The translations under genes were made by a program, and so were the position numbers. 64,000 nucleotides of DNA from Saprospiraceae bacterium. Lineage in GTDB: Bacteria; Bacteroidota; Bacteroidia; Chitinophagales; Saprospiraceae. The stretch is from contig JADKCC010000018.1 in the NCBI GenBank assembly GCA_016714785.1, positions 1 to 64,000 on the forward strand, in the 5' to 3' direction. Below are positions 63,077 through 64,000 of the stretch, one piece after another (the stretch's first letter is position 1; each line of letters opens with the position of its first letter). The notes beneath the pieces were generated by a model. That model saw nothing but the letters and a program-made list of their open reading frames with translations, was not told the origin of the DNA and ran no database searches.

Positions 63077-64000
63077 TTAGAATTTCATTTTAAACTTGAG
63101 TGTCACTTCACCTGTTTCCTTATCCACTTTTATCGTATGTCCGTCTGTGCCTCCCAGTTTCTGACCTGTACTCATCTCAAAAAGACCCGACAAAATTCCA
63201 TACCCTTGGAAAGTACTTCTTCCATTTTTTCAAATTCGGGAGAGGAAGATGAGTTTGAATGTTTTGTTGGCTCGTTCTCAGGAGCTTCATCAGATACTAT
63301 ATCTATGTCTTCAATTCCAACTTCATCGTGATGGTCCCGTGAGTCATGGTCCATACCTTTGAACATTCCATTTTCATCTAGATCAAACATTTCTTCCAAC
63401 ATTTTGATAAACTGAGCTCTCCCTTCATTGGAAAAATCTACAGAATCTTCATTATTATCATGATTGAGCACACTATCAAATAGGTTTTGCTTCAAGATAA
63501 GGCCTGATGCTATTTTTATTTCAATAGAGTCTCTGCATATAAGATTAAAGACGTGCAGTTTTTTACTCTCCTGACCCAATCTATCTATACGGCCTATTCG
63601 TTGATTTTTTTTGGCAGGATTCCATGGTATTTCAAAATTTATAAGCGTATCAGCAAATTGGAGATTGAGTCCTGAACCACCTGCTTCTGTGGATAAGAAT
63701 ACTTGTATATTATCTTGATTCTGAAAAGCTTTAATTAACTCACCTCGTTTTTTGGCAGCAACACTACCTGTGAGTTTCACATATCCTACTTTAAGTGATT
63801 CGAGCACCTGCTCTATAAGGTACAAACTATCCAACCACTCGGAAAAAATGATGATTTTTTTATTTCCATTTAATATATTGAGCCTATCACGCAAAATAAC
63901 TTCCAACTCAACTAATTTACTAGAAAAATTAGATTGCTTGTCCAATAAATAAGTAGAATTACTTACTCTTCTCATATTAGTCAAGATCATCATAATCTCA
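63077..64000 (-). pseudogene. SNF2-family helicase, 3' part, one frameshift; runs off the window
   Basis: The C-terminal helicase half of a SWI2/SNF2 ATPase: IIIFSEWLDSLYLIEQVLES, STEAGGSGLNLQFADTLINF (motif V) and PWNPAKKNQRIGRIDRLGQE (motif VI with the Arg finger). An acidic linker follows (GIEDIDIVSDEAPENEPTKH). Near 63205 the frame leaves; the correct reading continues GILSGLFEMSTGQKLGGTDG and ETGEVTLKFKMKF to 63077. The gene is open to the right window edge, so the N-terminal helicase half lies outside. Confidence 0.88.

Overview
The window looks like a chromosomal segment of a low-GC member of the Bacteroidota, probably a saprospirian or flavobacterium-like lineage (inference). Lineage markers are a PorP/SprF-type outer-membrane protein of the type IX secretion system, bactofilin next to AtpZ, a GSCFA-domain protein, an UpxY-type antiterminator, lipoproteins with short lipoboxes, and promoters of the TTTG-N19-TAnnTTTG type (perfect ahead of the HU gene). 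No rRNA or tRNA gene was recognised.

Positions 1-4,300 are gene-poor: a 21-bp tandem array, a DnaA-box cluster, a 43-bp repeat array and two toxin-antitoxin (TA) modules. Positions 4,300-28,040 hold a surface-polysaccharide precursor and export locus, entirely on the minus strand. In transcription order it has a Wza-like SLBB exporter, a winged-helix regulator, an UpxY/NusG antiterminator, a WbpE-type aminotransferase, UDP-glucose dehydrogenase, RmlB, a Wzz-like protein, the WbpD acetyltransferase, the WbpB dehydrogenase, RmlA, a WbpP/TviC epimerase and a TviB-type dehydrogenase. Together these fit synthesis of UDP-GlcNAc(3NAc)A- or UDP-HexNAcA-type sugars plus the first two dTDP-rhamnose steps. 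No glycosyltransferase, flippase, polymerase, RmlC or RmlD was seen inside it. The spaces between these genes are packed with large tandem arrays, TA modules, other small accessory genes and miniature transposons.

Positions 28,100-44,400 carry ordinary genes: methionine synthase, a beta-barrel protein, a methyltransferase, HU, an ATP-grasp enzyme, an EamA transporter, a SET protein, a PhnA/YjdM-like protein, a row of lipoproteins including a bacterial Kunitz domain, a glycosyltransferase, CoaX, a YehS-like protein, and a decayed DUF4143 ATPase between 64-bp repeats. Positions 44,460-52,265 are a blaI-blaR1-PDZ operon with two palindromic operators, split by an IS1182-type element that itself contains an IS21 element. 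Positions 52,270-64,000 hold a glycosyltransferase, ExbD, a gamma carbonic anhydrase, a ROK kinase, a CAP protein, a biotin carrier, ATP-synthase accessory proteins, bactofilin, PorP, an S1C protease operon, GSCFA, and the end of a SNF2 helicase.

Two themes recur. First, four mobile insertions can be excised on paper with exact target duplications, and three of these excisions restore an interrupted reading frame. Second, many genes carry single-base frameshifts, several in homopolymers. Some of these must be sequencing error or recent decay, so disrupted calls on conserved genes should be checked against reads.
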